Origin: Psychromicrobium lacuslunae
GTDB lineage: Bacteria > Actinomycetota > Actinomycetes > Actinomycetales > Micrococcaceae
Assembly: GCF_000950575.1 (NCBI RefSeq)
Contig: NZ_CP011005.1
Location: 620,001 to 684,000 of the forward strand
DNA length: 64,000 nt
Direction of reading: 5' to 3'
The translations under genes were made by a program, and so were the position numbers. Shown here piece after piece: positions 10,273 to 19,855 of the stretch (positions are counted from its first letter, which is position 1; every line of letters starts with the position of its first letter). The notes beneath the pieces were generated by a model. That model was not told the origin of the DNA. It did no database searches and saw only the letters and a program-made list of their open reading frames with translations.

Positions 10273-10974
10273 ATGTTTTTCTGGCGCCGAGAGGTCCGGC
10301 CCGGCTGGGGTGTGGCTTTTAGCGATATCCGGGCCGGCTCGTTGAGCTTGAACGTGCCGGCGGACTCGGCAGCCCGGCAGCATCGTGAGTCGCTGCGCGA
10401 GGAACTCCGGTTAGAAACCGGATTCCAATTCATGTCTCAAGTACACGGGCGTGAGCTAGTGGAGGTCGAGCGAGCTGGGCAGCAGCCCACCGCAGACGGT
10501 TTGATTTCCGCTAGCTTGCCGCTCGCCGTGCTGGTCGCTGATTGTCTGCCAGTGATCTTATTGGCGGAGCGGGCTACCGAAACCATTTCTGCGGCGGTAC
10601 ATGCTGGCCGGCAAGGTGTGCTGAACGGTATCGTGCCGGCCGCCATTGAACGGTTGACGGTTCTGGGAGCTGAGCAAGTTGAGGCGTGGATCGGTCCGGC
10701 GATCTGTGCCGGATGTTACGAGGTGCCTGAACAGATGCGGGCGGAGTCCACCACTCAGTTCCCGGAACTTTACGCCAGCACAAGCTGGGGTACGCCGTCC
10801 TTAGATTTACGTGCTGGTGCTACTGCTCAGCTGGAGCGAGCTGGCGTGCTGGTCAATCAGGTCGAAGTATGCACCCGCGAGGAGCCAGGACTTTTCTCCC
10901 ATCGAGCAAGTCAACAGACCGGACGACAGCAGGGTCGCTTCGCCGGGTTGGTCTACCGCACCAGGCAAAGATAG
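10273..10974 (+). CDS. pgeF: Peptidoglycan editing factor PgeF (laccase domain, YfiH/YlmD family)
   Basis: The family removes wrongly incorporated amino acids from UDP-MurNAc peptides; older annotation calls it polyphenol oxidase. Seen here: HGRELVEV, LVADCLPVIL with the metal-site Cys, AAVHAGRQG with the conserved His, and GPAICAGCYEVPEQ, then a C-terminal FSHR...GRFAGLVY segment. The length of 233 residues fits. It starts 12 bases after ftsZ and is followed by yggS after 7 bases, the usual actinobacterial ftsZ-downstream order. Confidence 0.88.
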   Translation: MFFWRREVRPGWGVAFSDIRAGSLSLNVPADSAARQHRESLREELRLETGFQFMSQVHGRELVEVERAGQQPTADGLISASLPLAVLVADCLPVILLAERATETISAAVHAGRQGVLNGIVPAAIERLTVLGAEQVEAWIGPAICAGCYEVPEQMRAESTTQFPELYASTSWGTPSLDLRAGATAQLERAGVLVNQVEVCTREEPGLFSHRASQQTGRQQGRFAGLVYRTRQR

Positions 10975-10981
10975 GGAGTTA

Positions 10982-11713
10982 ATGCAGCAATCGGTGGAGC
11001 GCAAACAACAACTTGCCCAACGACTGCAAGCGGTTCGGCAACGCATCGACCGGGCTGTGCAGCACGCGGGTCGTAGTGATCGGCCAGAGCTGATCGTCGT
11101 GACAAAGTTTCACCCGGCAGCCGATGTGTTGCTCTTAGCGGAGCTCGGAGTCGAGCAGGTGGGGGAGAACCGCGATCAGGAAGCGGCCGCTAAACAAGCT
11201 GAACTCGCTGCTCAGGGAGTTCACTTACGATGGCACTTCATTGGCCAGCTGCAAAGTAATAAAGCGAAATCGGTGGCTCATTATGCCGAGGCAGTGCACT
11301 CGGTGGATCGGCAGAGTCTGGTTGACGCCCTGGGGCGGGCGGTTGCCTCGCTGGAGCGGCCCGCGCTGAAATGTTTTGTCCAGATAGACCTGGCCGCCGA
11401 GTCGACCGGGCAGCGTGGTGGGGCGAGCCCGAGTCAGATGCTAGGCCTTGCGGATCAGATTGCCTCCACCGCCGGACTCGAGTTGGCAGGTTTGATGGCG
11501 GTGGCGCCGCTCGGTGAACAGGGCAGCAGCGCTGACCCGGATGCTGCGTTCCGAAGGCTCGCCGAACTCAGCCAAGAACTGCGAGAAATCTACCCGCAGG
11601 CCCAGGCGATTTCGGCGGGGATGAGCTCCGATTTGGAAGTCGCTGTGGCGCACGGCGCGACACACCTGCGGATTGGTTCGGATGTGCTCGGTGCGCGCCC
11701 CGCTGTGCGGTAG
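10982..11713 (+). CDS. YggS/YlmE-family PLP homeostasis protein
   Basis: This is a small PLP-binding fold III protein of the YggS (PLPBP) family, which buffers pyridoxal phosphate and amino-acid balance. ATG 10982 is chosen because GGAG lies just upstream; the frame runs further back only by reading through pgeF. The PLP lysine is in [11 protein letters not shown] (about residue 40), [14 protein letters not shown] is the family hallmark, and [23 protein letters not shown] forms the phosphate-binding end. The length is 243 residues. It sits between pgeF and sepF as part of the ftsZ operon. Confidence 0.9.
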   Translation: MQQSVERKQQLAQRLQAVRQRIDRAVQHAGRSDRPELIVVTKFHPAADVLLLAELGVEQVGENRDQEAAAKQAELAAQGVHLRWHFIGQLQSNKAKSVAHYAEAVHSVDRQSLVDALGRAVASLERPALKCFVQIDLAAESTGQRGGASPSQMLGLADQIASTAGLELAGLMAVAPLGEQGSSADPDAAFRRLAELSQELREIYPQAQAISAGMSSDLEVAVAHGATHLRIGSDVLGARPAVR

Positions 11714-11753
11714 CGTCAAAACTGCAGCAGAACTATTAACCGAGGAGCAAAAA

Positions 11754-12278
11754 ATGGCTGGCGCTCTGCGCAAGACAATGGTTTATCTTGGTCTCGCCGA
11801 TGGCGAAGAGCAGTACGAGGCTGAACTAGATTCAAAGCCTGTCCGCACTGCAGCCAAAGAGACCCCGAAGAATGAGGATTATTCAGTGGAATACGACAAC
11901 CGTCATGCTGAAGCAGAAACTCACCCGGAAGGTGAGTACCGGGCGCCGGTGACGCCGATCAAACGGGCCGCTTCGAGCCGTGATGAATCCGCTGGTTTGC
12001 GCCAGATCACCACGGTGCACCCCCGCTCCTACAATGACGCGAAGCTGATTGGTGAAAGCTTCCGCGACGGCATTCCGGTGATTATGAACGTCACGGATAT
12101 GGGTGAAGCCGACGCTAAGCGGTTGGTTGATTTCTCAGCCGGTTTGGTCTTTGGCATGCACGGTTCCATCGAGCGCGTGACCAATAAGGTGTTCTTGCTC
12201 TCACCGGCTTTTGTGCAGGTGCTTGGGGCGGACTCCGAAGCCAGTGAGAACCAGGCCAGCTTCTTCAACCAGAGCTAG
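11754..12278 (+). CDS. sepF: Cell division protein SepF
   Basis: SepF anchors FtsZ filaments to the membrane, the function FtsA serves elsewhere; no ftsA is seen here. The start at ATG 11754 has GAGGAG upstream and gives a 174-residue protein beginning [14 protein letters not shown], an amphipathic membrane-binding helix. A charged linker follows, then the SepF core domain (residues ~82-160): [27 protein letters not shown], and [20 protein letters not shown]. It follows yggS by 40 bases. Confidence 0.95.
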   Translation: MAGALRKTMVYLGLADGEEQYEAELDSKPVRTAAKETPKNEDYSVEYDNRHAEAETHPEGEYRAPVTPIKRAASSRDESAGLRQITTVHPRSYNDAKLIGESFRDGIPVIMNVTDMGEADAKRLVDFSAGLVFGMHGSIERVTNKVFLLSPAFVQVLGADSEASENQASFFNQS

Positions 12279-12295
12279 CGCATAAGCTTATCCTT

Positions 12296-12586
12296 GTGGG
12301 ATTGATTTTTACGCTGCTCTCGGTGCTGCTGCTGTTGTTCTACCTGACTCTCGTGGTGCGTCTGATCTTTGATCTAGTACAGCAATTCGCGAGAGAATGG
12401 CGCCCCAGTGGAGTCTCCTTGATCGCTGCCACCGGGGTGTACTCAGTGACCGACCCGCCATTGAAGTTGCTACGCAGGATTCTGCCACCGGTGAACCTGG
12501 GCGGAGTGTCCTTGGATCTCGCCTGGATCATCTTGTGGGTAGCCATCTGGGTGGCTATGGTGATTGTTGGAAATTTCGCCGCTTGA
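12296..12586 (+). CDS. YggT family membrane protein
   Basis: This 96-residue protein has two hydrophobic segments (about residues 3-27 and 72-95) flanking a central motif VYSVTDPPLKLLRRILPP, the YggT-family hallmark (TdP.L...R...P). The function is not settled; in Gram-positives it lies between sepF and divIVA and is linked with septum or envelope assembly. The start is a GTG 17 bases after sepF. A TAAGCT seven bases before the GTG could be a -10 for a leaderless transcript, but read-through from sepF is equally possible. Confidence 0.88.
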   Translation: MGLIFTLLSVLLLLFYLTLVVRLIFDLVQQFAREWRPSGVSLIAATGVYSVTDPPLKLLRRILPPVNLGGVSLDLAWIILWVAIWVAMVIVGNFAA

Positions 12587-12732
12587 GGCGGAGTTAGTTT
12601 TCGTGCCCAAATAGTTATATTGTGTTTCACGAACGTATTGAAAGTACTGATTTACCGATAGATAACCTATTAGGTATCGTAGTTGTGCCGGTCAGCAATG
12701 GCCGGAACCCATTAACCCAACGAGGTGACTAG

Positions 12733-13467
12733 ATGGCTCTGACGCCAGAAGATGTTGTCAACAAGAGATTTCAGCCGACGAAATTTCGCGAAGGCTACGA
12801 TCAGGACGAGGTCGATGACTTTCTCGATGAAATCGTGGTTGAGCTTCGCCGCTTGAACCAGGAAAACGAGGAGCTTCGTAAGAAGGTCGCAGAACTCGAA
12901 TCCGGTGCTCCTGTTGCTTCGGCTCCGGCTGCTGCCCCGGTGGCGGCTAGCGCCCCCGTGGCTGAAGAAGAGAAGCCCGCCGAGGAAGAGCCAGCTAAGG
13001 ATGAAAAGCCGGTTGTTGAGGAGAAGCCTGCTGCTTCCTCCTTCGCCGCGACCACTCCTGCGGCTACCGCCCCGGCTGCTACTGCTGCCCCGGTAACCTC
13101 CGCGGTGCCTGCCGCCGGAGTCACCCCGACCGCCGAGTCCGCCGCTGGCGTGCTCACCATGGCGCAGAAACTGCACGACGAGTACGTCAACGCTGGTGTT
13201 GAGCAGCGCGATAAGATCATCGCCGAAGCTCAGATTGAAGCCTCTAGCTTGGTCAACGATGCCCAGGAGAAGAGCCGCAAGACCCTCGGTGCTCTTGAGC
13301 AGCAGCGTTCGGTGCTGGAGCGCAAGGTTGAGCAGCTCCGCGGCTTCGAGCGTGACTACCGTGCTCGCCTGAAGACCTACATCGAAGGCCAGTTGCGCGA
13401 TCTCGAAGCTCGTGCTTCGGTGGCCGCTCCTGATGTCTCGGAAAACAGCAACAACGCTGATTCCTAA
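12733..13467 (+). CDS. divIVA: DivIVA/Wag31 polar growth and septum-site protein
   Basis: DivIVA is a coiled-coil scaffold that binds curved membrane and directs polar wall growth in actinobacteria. The N-terminus MALTPEDVVNKRF, then FREGYDQDEVDDFLDEI, is the conserved lipid-binding domain, followed by a short coiled coil to about residue 55. A linker of Ala/Pro/Val/Glu repeats (about residues 58-140) separates it from a second coiled coil (AQKLHDEYVNAGVEQRDKIIAEAQ onward to about 230). AACGAGGTGAC precedes the ATG as ribosome site. The 146-base upstream gap contains AT-rich sequence with TTGAAA about 85 bases before the start, so an own promoter is likely. A strong hairpin follows the gene. 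Confidence 0.95.
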   Translation: MALTPEDVVNKRFQPTKFREGYDQDEVDDFLDEIVVELRRLNQENEELRKKVAELESGAPVASAPAAAPVAASAPVAEEEKPAEEEPAKDEKPVVEEKPAASSFAATTPAATAPAATAAPVTSAVPAAGVTPTAESAAGVLTMAQKLHDEYVNAGVEQRDKIIAEAQIEASSLVNDAQEKSRKTLGALEQQRSVLERKVEQLRGFERDYRARLKTYIEGQLRDLEARASVAAPDVSENSNNADS

Positions 13468-13477
13468 GCACCTCCTT

Positions 13478-13525
13478 AACGCCGAAGCCGGTGGTTGGGT
13501 CCGCCCAACCACCGGCTTCGGCGTT
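13478..13525. terminator. Perfect 22-bp hairpin after divIVA
   Basis: Arms 13478-13499 and 13504-13525 are exact reverse complements around a 4-base loop (TCCG). It starts 11 bases after the divIVA stop and ends 20 bases before lspA. There is no long T-tract (GCGTTCCCGG follows), so it may rely on stem stability or also stabilise the divIVA mRNA. Confidence 0.8.
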
Positions 13526-13545
13526 CCCGGCAACTCATAAGGCTC

Positions 13546-14151
13546 ATGACTGAAAACCCCGCCCCCGCCGAGCGGAAGAGCTCGGCGAACACTGCCCGCT
13601 GGATTTTGATCTGCTGCTTGGCTGGCCTGGCAGTACTCGCTTACGGCTTGGACCAATTGACAAAATTCTGGGTCACCAGCACGATGACCCTCGGTCAGGT
13701 GACCGAGGTATGGCCACCGGTGCTGCGCTGGTACTACATTACGAACTCCGGTGCTGCCTTCTCGATTGGCGAGGGGTACACCTGGATCTTCAGCATCGTG
13801 ATGACAGTGGTGTCGATTGCCATCATCGTATTGGCTCGGAAGGTCGGCTCGGTTTGGTGGGCAATCGCGATGGGCATGGTGCTTGGTGGCGCGCTGGGCA
13901 ACCTCACCGATCGGCTGTTCAGGCCGCCTTCTTTCGGGATGGGGCACGTTGTCGATTTCATCTCGGTGCCGAACTTCGCGATTTTTAACCTGGCTGACTC
14001 CGCAGTGGTTGGCGGAGTGATAGTGATTTGCCTGCTGACCCTGATTGGCGTGCCGTTCCGCGGCGGCCCACGTCGGGTGGGCGAGGACGCCCGGCGCGAC
14101 GCTGATAAGTCCACGGATAGCGCCGCGGCAGCTGAGTCTGCTGATGACTGA
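13546..14151 (+). CDS. lspA: Prolipoprotein signal peptidase LspA
   Basis: LspA is signal peptidase II, which cleaves lipoprotein signal peptides before the lipidated cysteine. ATG 13546 is preferred over the in-frame upstream codon at 13495, because that one lies inside the terminator hairpin. The protein has 201 residues with four membrane helices. The family blocks [18 protein letters not shown] and [17 protein letters not shown] contain the two catalytic aspartates (GNLTD and NLAD). The Arg/Asp-rich C-terminal tail is longer than usual. It overlaps the following rluD-like gene by eight bases. Confidence 0.95.
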   Translation: MTENPAPAERKSSANTARWILICCLAGLAVLAYGLDQLTKFWVTSTMTLGQVTEVWPPVLRWYYITNSGAAFSIGEGYTWIFSIVMTVVSIAIIVLARKVGSVWWAIAMGMVLGGALGNLTDRLFRPPSFGMGHVVDFISVPNFAIFNLADSAVVGGVIVICLLTLIGVPFRGGPRRVGEDARRDADKSTDSAAAAESADD

Positions 14152-15085
14152 TCCAGCGGCCGACACCGGACTCACTCGGCTAGAGGTGCCGAGTGAGTTT
14201 TCGGATCGGCGGGCAGATGCTGCACTTGCCGAGTTGCTCGGGGTTTCACGGTCCGCCGCCGCTGGAATGCTAGCAGCCGGACGCGTACGGCTGGGCGGCA
14301 AGGCCTTGGGTAAGTCCTTCAAGCTGAGTACTGGCATGGTTCTCGACATCCAGGTGCCAGTGGAACGCGATCCGCTGGCGATTGACACTGAACCCGTGGA
14401 AAATCTGCACATTCTGCTCGACGATGAGTCCTTTGTGGTGATTGATAAACCGGTGGGGGTAGCGGCGCACCCTTCTCCCGGTTGGGTCGGCCCGACCGTC
14501 GTCGGTGCGCTGGCCGCCGCAGGGTATCGAATTTCTACCTCAGGAGCACCCGAACGGGCGGGCATTGTGCACCGGCTCGACGTCGGCACCTCCGGAGTGA
14601 TGGTGGTGGCGAAGACCGAACAGGCTTATACGGTACTGAAACGGGCCTTCAAGGAGCGCACCGTGGAGAAGATCTACCACACAGTGGTTCAAGGCTTGCC
14701 CGACCCCCTGCGGGGCACCATCGATGCGCCGATTGGCAGGCACCCAGGTCATGATTGGCGATTCGCAGTGATCGAAGGGGGGAGGCCCTCGATCACCCAC
14801 TATGAGGTGCTAGAGGCCTTTGGCCGAGCCGCTTTACTCGAGGTGCATTTGCAGACTGGCCGCACTCATCAAATCAGGGTGCATTTCTCCGCCCTGCATC
14901 ATCCCTGCGTGGGCGATTTGACCTACGGGGCTGATCCCAGCCTGGCGGCGGAACTTGGCCTGACCCGGCAATGGCTACACGCAAAGATGCTGGGCTTCGC
15001 GCACCCGATCAGCGGTGAATGGCTTGAGGTGAGCAGTGAATACCCGGCGGATCTGGACTACGCCCTGGAGGCGCTTCGCGGCTAG
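14144..15085 (+). CDS. rluD: RluD-family rRNA pseudouridine synthase
   Basis: The enzyme isomerises uridines in 23S rRNA to pseudouridine. ATG 14144, which overlaps the lspA stop, gives 313 residues. An S4 RNA-binding domain ([31 protein letters not shown]) covers about residues 18-65. The RluA-type catalytic motif [18 protein letters not shown], with the catalytic Asp of HRLD, is at about 142-160, and [13 protein letters not shown] is further on. The lspA-rluD pairing is common. Which uridines are modified cannot be told from sequence. Confidence 0.9.
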   Translation: MTDPAADTGLTRLEVPSEFSDRRADAALAELLGVSRSAAAGMLAAGRVRLGGKALGKSFKLSTGMVLDIQVPVERDPLAIDTEPVENLHILLDDESFVVIDKPVGVAAHPSPGWVGPTVVGALAAAGYRISTSGAPERAGIVHRLDVGTSGVMVVAKTEQAYTVLKRAFKERTVEKIYHTVVQGLPDPLRGTIDAPIGRHPGHDWRFAVIEGGRPSITHYEVLEAFGRAALLEVHLQTGRTHQIRVHFSALHHPCVGDLTYGADPSLAAELGLTRQWLHAKMLGFAHPISGEWLEVSSEYPADLDYALEALRG

Positions 15086-15185
15086 CCTGCCCGCTAAGGA
15101 AACACTTTCTTGATCGATTGCTCAACTTTACTCACTTTCTGCTAATTTTGCTTCAGCAATGCTGACGCCTCAGCGAGGGAGAACT

Positions 15186-16277
15186 GTGAGCTTTCACGAA
15201 AATGGTTATTACCAACAGCCGGGGATTGCGCCCTCGCATTCCTATGGCCGATCCCCGGGGCTGGTCGCCCGGGCAGTTATTGGTGCTTTGATCGCTGCCA
15301 CTATAGCCACCGTGCTGGCCCTGCTGTTTTTGCCCGGAATCAGTATTCCAATGCGGCAGAACCGTCAGCTGATCCTGCTGCTCGCCTTCGGTGCCGGTAG
15401 CTTAGTACTGCTGCTCATCCTCGGCAGCGTGCTCTGGCGGGATCAATTCAAAGTAGTGATCAGCGGCAGCGAAGTAACCGTGATCAAGGCGTATCGAACC
15501 ATCGGACACTTCGATGCTCGGATGGCGCGGGTCAGCAGCCAAGTGGTCAAGCAGTCCACCAACGGCATCCCCTCCGGCACGGTACGTCGTTTGATCATCA
15601 GCATTCAGGGCCTCGAGCAGCAGTTCAGCTGCAAACAGTTCAGTCGGAAAACCTTCAGCGAACTGGTCGCGCACCTACAGAGCTTTGCGCTCAGTGAGGA
15701 AGCGCAGCAGGCCGCTCAGCAGCCTTCGGGACACCAGCAAGCTGCCAAGCAGCGACTGACTTTTCAACTGGACCCTTCGGTCTTCTCCAGCCGAGTGACC
15801 GGATTGACCATCCTCGGCGTGGTGGGCGGAGTGATCGCGTTGCTTGCCGGTGTATTAATAGCGCTGTTCTGGGGCAGCGAATCGGAAGATTTCTTCGACC
15901 TCAGCATCTGGCTCTTCCTCGCGGTGGGCATCGGCATTATTTTCCTGTTAGCGGGTCTCCTGTCTGCCGCCTCACTGAGCCGACAGCGTCGACGCACTCC
16001 GCAGCAACTCGGCCTAGACAGTCAAGGTCTCTATGTCGATCAACACTATTTCGCGTTCAGCAGCCTGCGACGCATCCAGGCCACACCGCCGAACTATGGG
16101 ATAAGCCAACAGCAGAAACTCCGTCTACAACAGCTAGACGGCGGCAAAGCCGAGTTCCTGCTCGGGCTGAACCACGCCAAGATGATCAAGATTTTCCCGC
16201 AGTACGGTGAATTCATCGGTGCGCTGCAGCAGTTTACTGCGACACAACCCGGCTTGCTGGTGATGGACCTGCAGTAA
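15186..16277 (+). CDS. Uncharacterised membrane protein with two repeated TM-TM plus soluble-domain halves
   Basis: I do not recognise a named family. GTG 15186 is preferred because GAGGGAG lies seven bases upstream; an ATG at 15159 has no such site. The 363-residue product has four hydrophobic segments in two pairs (near residues 22-46, 59-82, 201-226 and 234-260). Each pair is followed by a soluble, beta-rich segment of about 90 residues; the first contains QFKVVISGSEVTVIKAYRTIG and the second QLGLDSQGLYVDQHYFAFSSLRRI. That layout resembles membrane proteins with bacterial PH-like domains, an inference only. A possible TAATTT -10 lies about 40 bases upstream. The neighbours, rluD and dnaE, give no functional clue. 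Confidence 0.75.
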   Translation: MSFHENGYYQQPGIAPSHSYGRSPGLVARAVIGALIAATIATVLALLFLPGISIPMRQNRQLILLLAFGAGSLVLLLILGSVLWRDQFKVVISGSEVTVIKAYRTIGHFDARMARVSSQVVKQSTNGIPSGTVRRLIISIQGLEQQFSCKQFSRKTFSELVAHLQSFALSEEAQQAAQQPSGHQQAAKQRLTFQLDPSVFSSRVTGLTILGVVGGVIALLAGVLIALFWGSESEDFFDLSIWLFLAVGIGIIFLLAGLLSAASLSRQRRRTPQQLGLDSQGLYVDQHYFAFSSLRRIQATPPNYGISQQQKLRLQQLDGGKAEFLLGLNHAKMIKIFPQYGEFIGALQQFTATQPGLLVMDLQ

Positions 16278-16293
16278 GCACTGTGGCGGTGAA

Positions 16294-16321
16294 TTGAATC
16301 CCCTCACAACGGTTCTAGAAT
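16294..16321 (+). promoter_or_regulatory. dnaE promoter giving a leaderless transcript
   Basis: TTGAAT (16294-16299), a 16-base spacer and TAGAAT (16316-16321) form a good housekeeping promoter. The dnaE GTG starts six bases after the -10, where transcription would begin, and no Shine-Dalgarno is present. The message is therefore probably leaderless. Confidence 0.65.
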
Positions 16322-16327
16322 GGGTGA

Positions 16328-19300
16328 GTGGCTCGCTCTGACTCTTTCGTTCACCTTCACAATCACACCGAGTATTCAATGCTGGACGGAGCCGCGCGGC
16401 TCGGCGATTTGTTCTCGCACGCGGCCGAACTTGGCATGGACGCGGTGGCGACTACCGACCATGGCTTCGTCTTCGGGGCTTTCGATTTCTGGTCCAAGGC
16501 GAAGGCAGCGGGAATTAAGCCAATCATTGGCGTCGAAGCGTATCTGACCCCAGGCACCGCCCGCCAGGACCGCACTCGTGTCAAATGGGGTGATGGCTCC
16601 GGCAAGGACGTGGCGGGTGCGGGTGCCTACACGCATATGACAATGTGGTCAGAGACCACCGAGGGTATGCATAATTTGTTCCGGATGTCCTCGCTAGCTT
16701 CGCTGGAGGGCTATCTTTACAAGCCTCGAATGGACCGCGATCTGCTGCAAACCTACGGCAAGGGCCTGATCGCCACTACCGGTTGCCCCTCGGGTGAAGT
16801 TCAGACCAAGCTAGGTCTTGGCCTCTACAAAGAGGCAGTGCAAGCGGCCAGTGATTTCCAGGACATTTTCGGTAAAGGCAATTTTTATTGCGAGCTGATG
16901 GACCACGGCCTCAGCATTGAACGCAATGTCAAGGCCGACCTGCTCAAGTTAGCCAAGGAACTGAAGCTGCCGCTGGTGGCCACCAATGACTTGCATTACA
17001 CACACGCCGAGGACGCCTCTAGCCATGCTGCGTTGTTGTGCGTGCAATCGGGATCCACCCTGGCCGACCCAAAGCGGTTCAAATTCGACGCTGACGAGTT
17101 CTACCTCAAATCTCCGCAGGAGATGCGGGCGTTGTTTAGCGACTTCCCGGAAGCTTGCGACAATACGCTATTGATCGCCGAGCGTTGCGAGGTCGAGTTC
17201 GATACCAAAGCGAACTATATGCCTCGTTTCCCCGCCCCGGAGGGCGAAGACGAGCAGTCCTGGTTCGTCAAGGAGGTTGAGAAGGGACTGCATTACCGCT
17301 ATCCCAAGGGAATTCCCACCGAGGTACGTGAGCGCGCGAACTTCGAAGTCGGGGTGATCACTCAGATGGGGTTCCCCGGTTACTTCCTGGTGGTTGCCGA
17401 CTTCATTAACTGGGCCAAGGACAATGGTGTCCGGGTGGGGCCTGGTCGTGGCTCTGGCGCTGGTTCAATGGTGGCCTATGCGATGCGAATCACCGACCTG
17501 GACCCGATCCAGCACGGTCTGCTCTTCGAGCGATTCCTCAACCCGGAGCGCGTCTCGATGCCTGACTTCGACGTTGACTTCGATGATCGGCGTCGCGGCG
17601 AGGTGATCAAGTACGTCACCGAAAAGTATGGTGATGAACGCGTCGCGATGATCGTCACGTACGGCACCATTAAGGCCAAGCAAGCGCTCAAGGACTCCTC
17701 TCGGGTGCTCGGCTATCCCTTCTCGACGGGGGAGCGGTTGACCAAGGCGATGCCGCCGGATGTGATGGGCAAAGGCATCCTGCTCACCGATGTGCACAAT
17801 AAGGAGGCCAAGAGGTACGGCGAGGCAGAGGAAATGCGCGAACTGCTGCGCACCGACGCTGATTCGCAGAAAGTTTTTGAGACCGCGCTGGGCTTAGAGG
17901 GCCTGAAGCGGCAGTGGGGGGTGCATGCCGCCGGGGTGATCATGTCCTCCGATCCGCTGATTAATATCATCCCGATCATGCGTCGCGAGCAGGACGGTCA
18001 GGTGATCACTCAGTTCGATTACCCGACGTGTGAAGGTCTCGGCCTGATCAAGATGGACTTCTTGGGGCTGCGAAATCTGACCATCATCTCGGACGCCATC
18101 GAGAACATTAAGATGAACCGGGACTTTGACCTGGATCTTGAGCATTTGCCGGTGGACGATAAAGCGTCCTACGAATTGCTCTCCCGGGGTGAAACTCTCG
18201 GTGTTTTCCAGTTTGACTCCTCCGGATATCAACAGCTTTGCCGGATGCTGCAACCCGATCAGTTCTCCGACATCACCGCGCTCGGCGCACTGTTCCGACC
18301 CGGTCCGATGGGTACCAATACGCACGTCAACTATGCATTGCGGAAAAACGGCGGTCAGCAAGTCGAGCACATTCACCCGGAGCTCGCCGGAGTGCTCGAA
18401 GAGCTACTCGGTGAAACCTATGGCCTGCTGGTTTACCAAGAGCAGGTGATGGCAATCGCGCAGCGATTGGCCGGTTACTCGCTTGGCCAAGCAGATATTT
18501 TGCGCCGTGCGATGGGTAAGAAGAAAAAAGAAGAGCTGGACAAACAGCAACTTAGCTTCTTCGCCGGGATGGCCGAGCGCGGCTATTCCGAGAAGGCCGC
18601 ACAAGCACTCTGGGACACCCTAGTGCCCTTCTCGAACTACGGCTTCAATAAATCTCACGCTGCTGCCTATGGCCTGGTCTCCTACTGGACCGCCTACCTC
18701 AAAGCACATTATCCGGCTGAGTACATGGCCGCGCTGCTGACCTCTGTTGGTGATAATAAGGATCGCTCGGCGATCTATCTGAATGAGTGCCGTCGAATGG
18801 GCATCACCGTATTACCGCCGGATGTCAATGAATCGGCGCTCAACTTCACCCCGGTCGGCGGCGATATCCGCTTTGGCATGGGAGCGGTGCGCAATGTGGG
18901 GGCGAACGTCGTTTCGGCAATGATTGAAGCGCGCCAGGAGAAGGGCAATTTTGAGTCCTTTAGCGACTTCCTGATGAAAGTGCCGGCGGTGGTCTGTAAT
19001 AAGCGCACCATTGAATCGCTCATCAAAGCCGGCGCTTTTGACTCGCTGGGCCACCCGCGTCGGGCGCTCGCCATGGTTCACGAAGAGGCCATCGACTCGG
19101 TCGTAGTGCTGAAACGCAATGAAGCGGCGAATCAGTTCGATCTGTTCAGCGCTTTCGAGGATTCCTCCGAGAACAGCAGCCTGGCGGTTGACGTCCCGGA
19201 CCTGCCGGAATGGGAAAAGAAGGACAAACTGGCGTTTGAGCGCGATATGCTCGGGCTTTACGTCTCCGATCACCCCTTGCGCGGCTTGGAGGGCGTACTG

Positions 19301-19855
19301 AGTCAGCACGCCGAACACACCGTGACTCACCTAATGGGAGAGGACGGACCGGGCGACGGAGCGATAGTTACGATCGCCGGGATGATTACCTCGCTTTCCC
19401 GCCGGATTGCCAAGGCCAGCGGCAATGCCTATGCGCGCGCCGAGGTGGAAGATCTCGGCGGCTCAATGGAAGTGATGTTCTTCGGACAGGTTTATGGGCC
19501 GATCGCCAGTGTGCTGGCTGAAGACCTGATTGTCACTGTGAAGGGCCGAGTGCAAAAGCGTGATGACGGCTCAACGACCTTGAACGCGATGGAACTTACG
19601 GTGCCCGATGTCAGCGACGATGGCTCCGGTCCAGTGGTTATTTCGCTGCTCGAATACAAGGCCACCGAATCCGTGATCACCGCCTTGGCAGACGTTTTGG
19701 GTACTCATCCGGGGAACTCCGAAGTGCGCTTGCATTTGACCGGCTCTTCGGCGGTCAAGGTGATGAAACTGCCATTGCATCGCAGGGTGAACCCCAACCC
19801 CGCACTGTTTGGAGATCTCAAGGTTTTGCTGGGACCCACCTGCCTGGAGGCATGA
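16328..19855 (+). CDS. dnaE: DNA polymerase III subunit alpha DnaE (replicative, DnaE1 type)
   Basis: This is the C-family replicative polymerase, 1175 residues. The N-terminal PHP domain starts at once (FVHLHNHTEYSMLDG, residues 7-21; TTDHGFVFG). The polymerase palm contains GPGRGSGAGSMVAYAM and the catalytic aspartates in PDFDVDFDDRRR (near residue 412). The finger region has FGNYGFNKSHAAAYG-like sequence (FSNYGFNKSHAAAY), then a helix-hairpin-helix part and a C-terminal OB-fold (VTIAGMITSLSRRIAK). Length and order match DnaE1 rather than the shorter ImuC/DnaE2. The GTG start follows a strong -10 by six bases. Confidence 0.97.
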   Translation: MARSDSFVHLHNHTEYSMLDGAARLGDLFSHAAELGMDAVATTDHGFVFGAFDFWSKAKAAGIKPIIGVEAYLTPGTARQDRTRVKWGDGSGKDVAGAGAYTHMTMWSETTEGMHNLFRMSSLASLEGYLYKPRMDRDLLQTYGKGLIATTGCPSGEVQTKLGLGLYKEAVQAASDFQDIFGKGNFYCELMDHGLSIERNVKADLLKLAKELKLPLVATNDLHYTHAEDASSHAALLCVQSGSTLADPKRFKFDADEFYLKSPQEMRALFSDFPEACDNTLLIAERCEVEFDTKANYMPRFPAPEGEDEQSWFVKEVEKGLHYRYPKGIPTEVRERANFEVGVITQMGFPGYFLVVADFINWAKDNGVRVGPGRGSGAGSMVAYAMRITDLDPIQHGLLFERFLNPERVSMPDFDVDFDDRRRGEVIKYVTEKYGDERVAMIVTYGTIKAKQALKDSSRVLGYPFSTGERLTKAMPPDVMGKGILLTDVHNKEAKRYGEAEEMRELLRTDADSQKVFETALGLEGLKRQWGVHAAGVIMSSDPLINIIPIMRREQDGQVITQFDYPTCEGLGLIKMDFLGLRNLTIISDAIENIKMNRDFDLDLEHLPVDDKASYELLSRGETLGVFQFDSSGYQQLCRMLQPDQFSDITALGALFRPGPMGTNTHVNYALRKNGGQQVEHIHPELAGVLEELLGETYGLLVYQEQVMAIAQRLAGYSLGQADILRRAMGKKKKEELDKQQLSFFAGMAERGYSEKAAQALWDTLVPFSNYGFNKSHAAAYGLVSYWTAYLKAHYPAEYMAALLTSVGDNKDRSAIYLNECRRMGITVLPPDVNESALNFTPVGGDIRFGMGAVRNVGANVVSAMIEARQEKGNFESFSDFLMKVPAVVCNKRTIESLIKAGAFDSLGHPRRALAMVHEEAIDSVVVLKRNEAANQFDLFSAFEDSSENSSLAVDVPDLPEWEKKDKLAFERDMLGLYVSDHPLRGLEGVLSQHAEHTVTHLMGEDGPGDGAIVTIAGMITSLSRRIAKASGNAYARAEVEDLGGSMEVMFFGQVYGPIASVLAEDLIVTVKGRVQKRDDGSTTLNAMELTVPDVSDDGSGPVVISLLEYKATESVITALADVLGTHPGNSEVRLHLTGSSAVKVMKLPLHRRVNPNPALFGDLKVLLGPTCLEA

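Noticed and set aside
12712-14589. Minus-strand open frame of 625 codons opposite divIVA, lspA and rluD
   Set aside because: It spans three clear plus-strand genes, and its Gly/Ser/Arg-rich composition is what the antisense of Ala-rich DivIVA would give. No family motif is visible.
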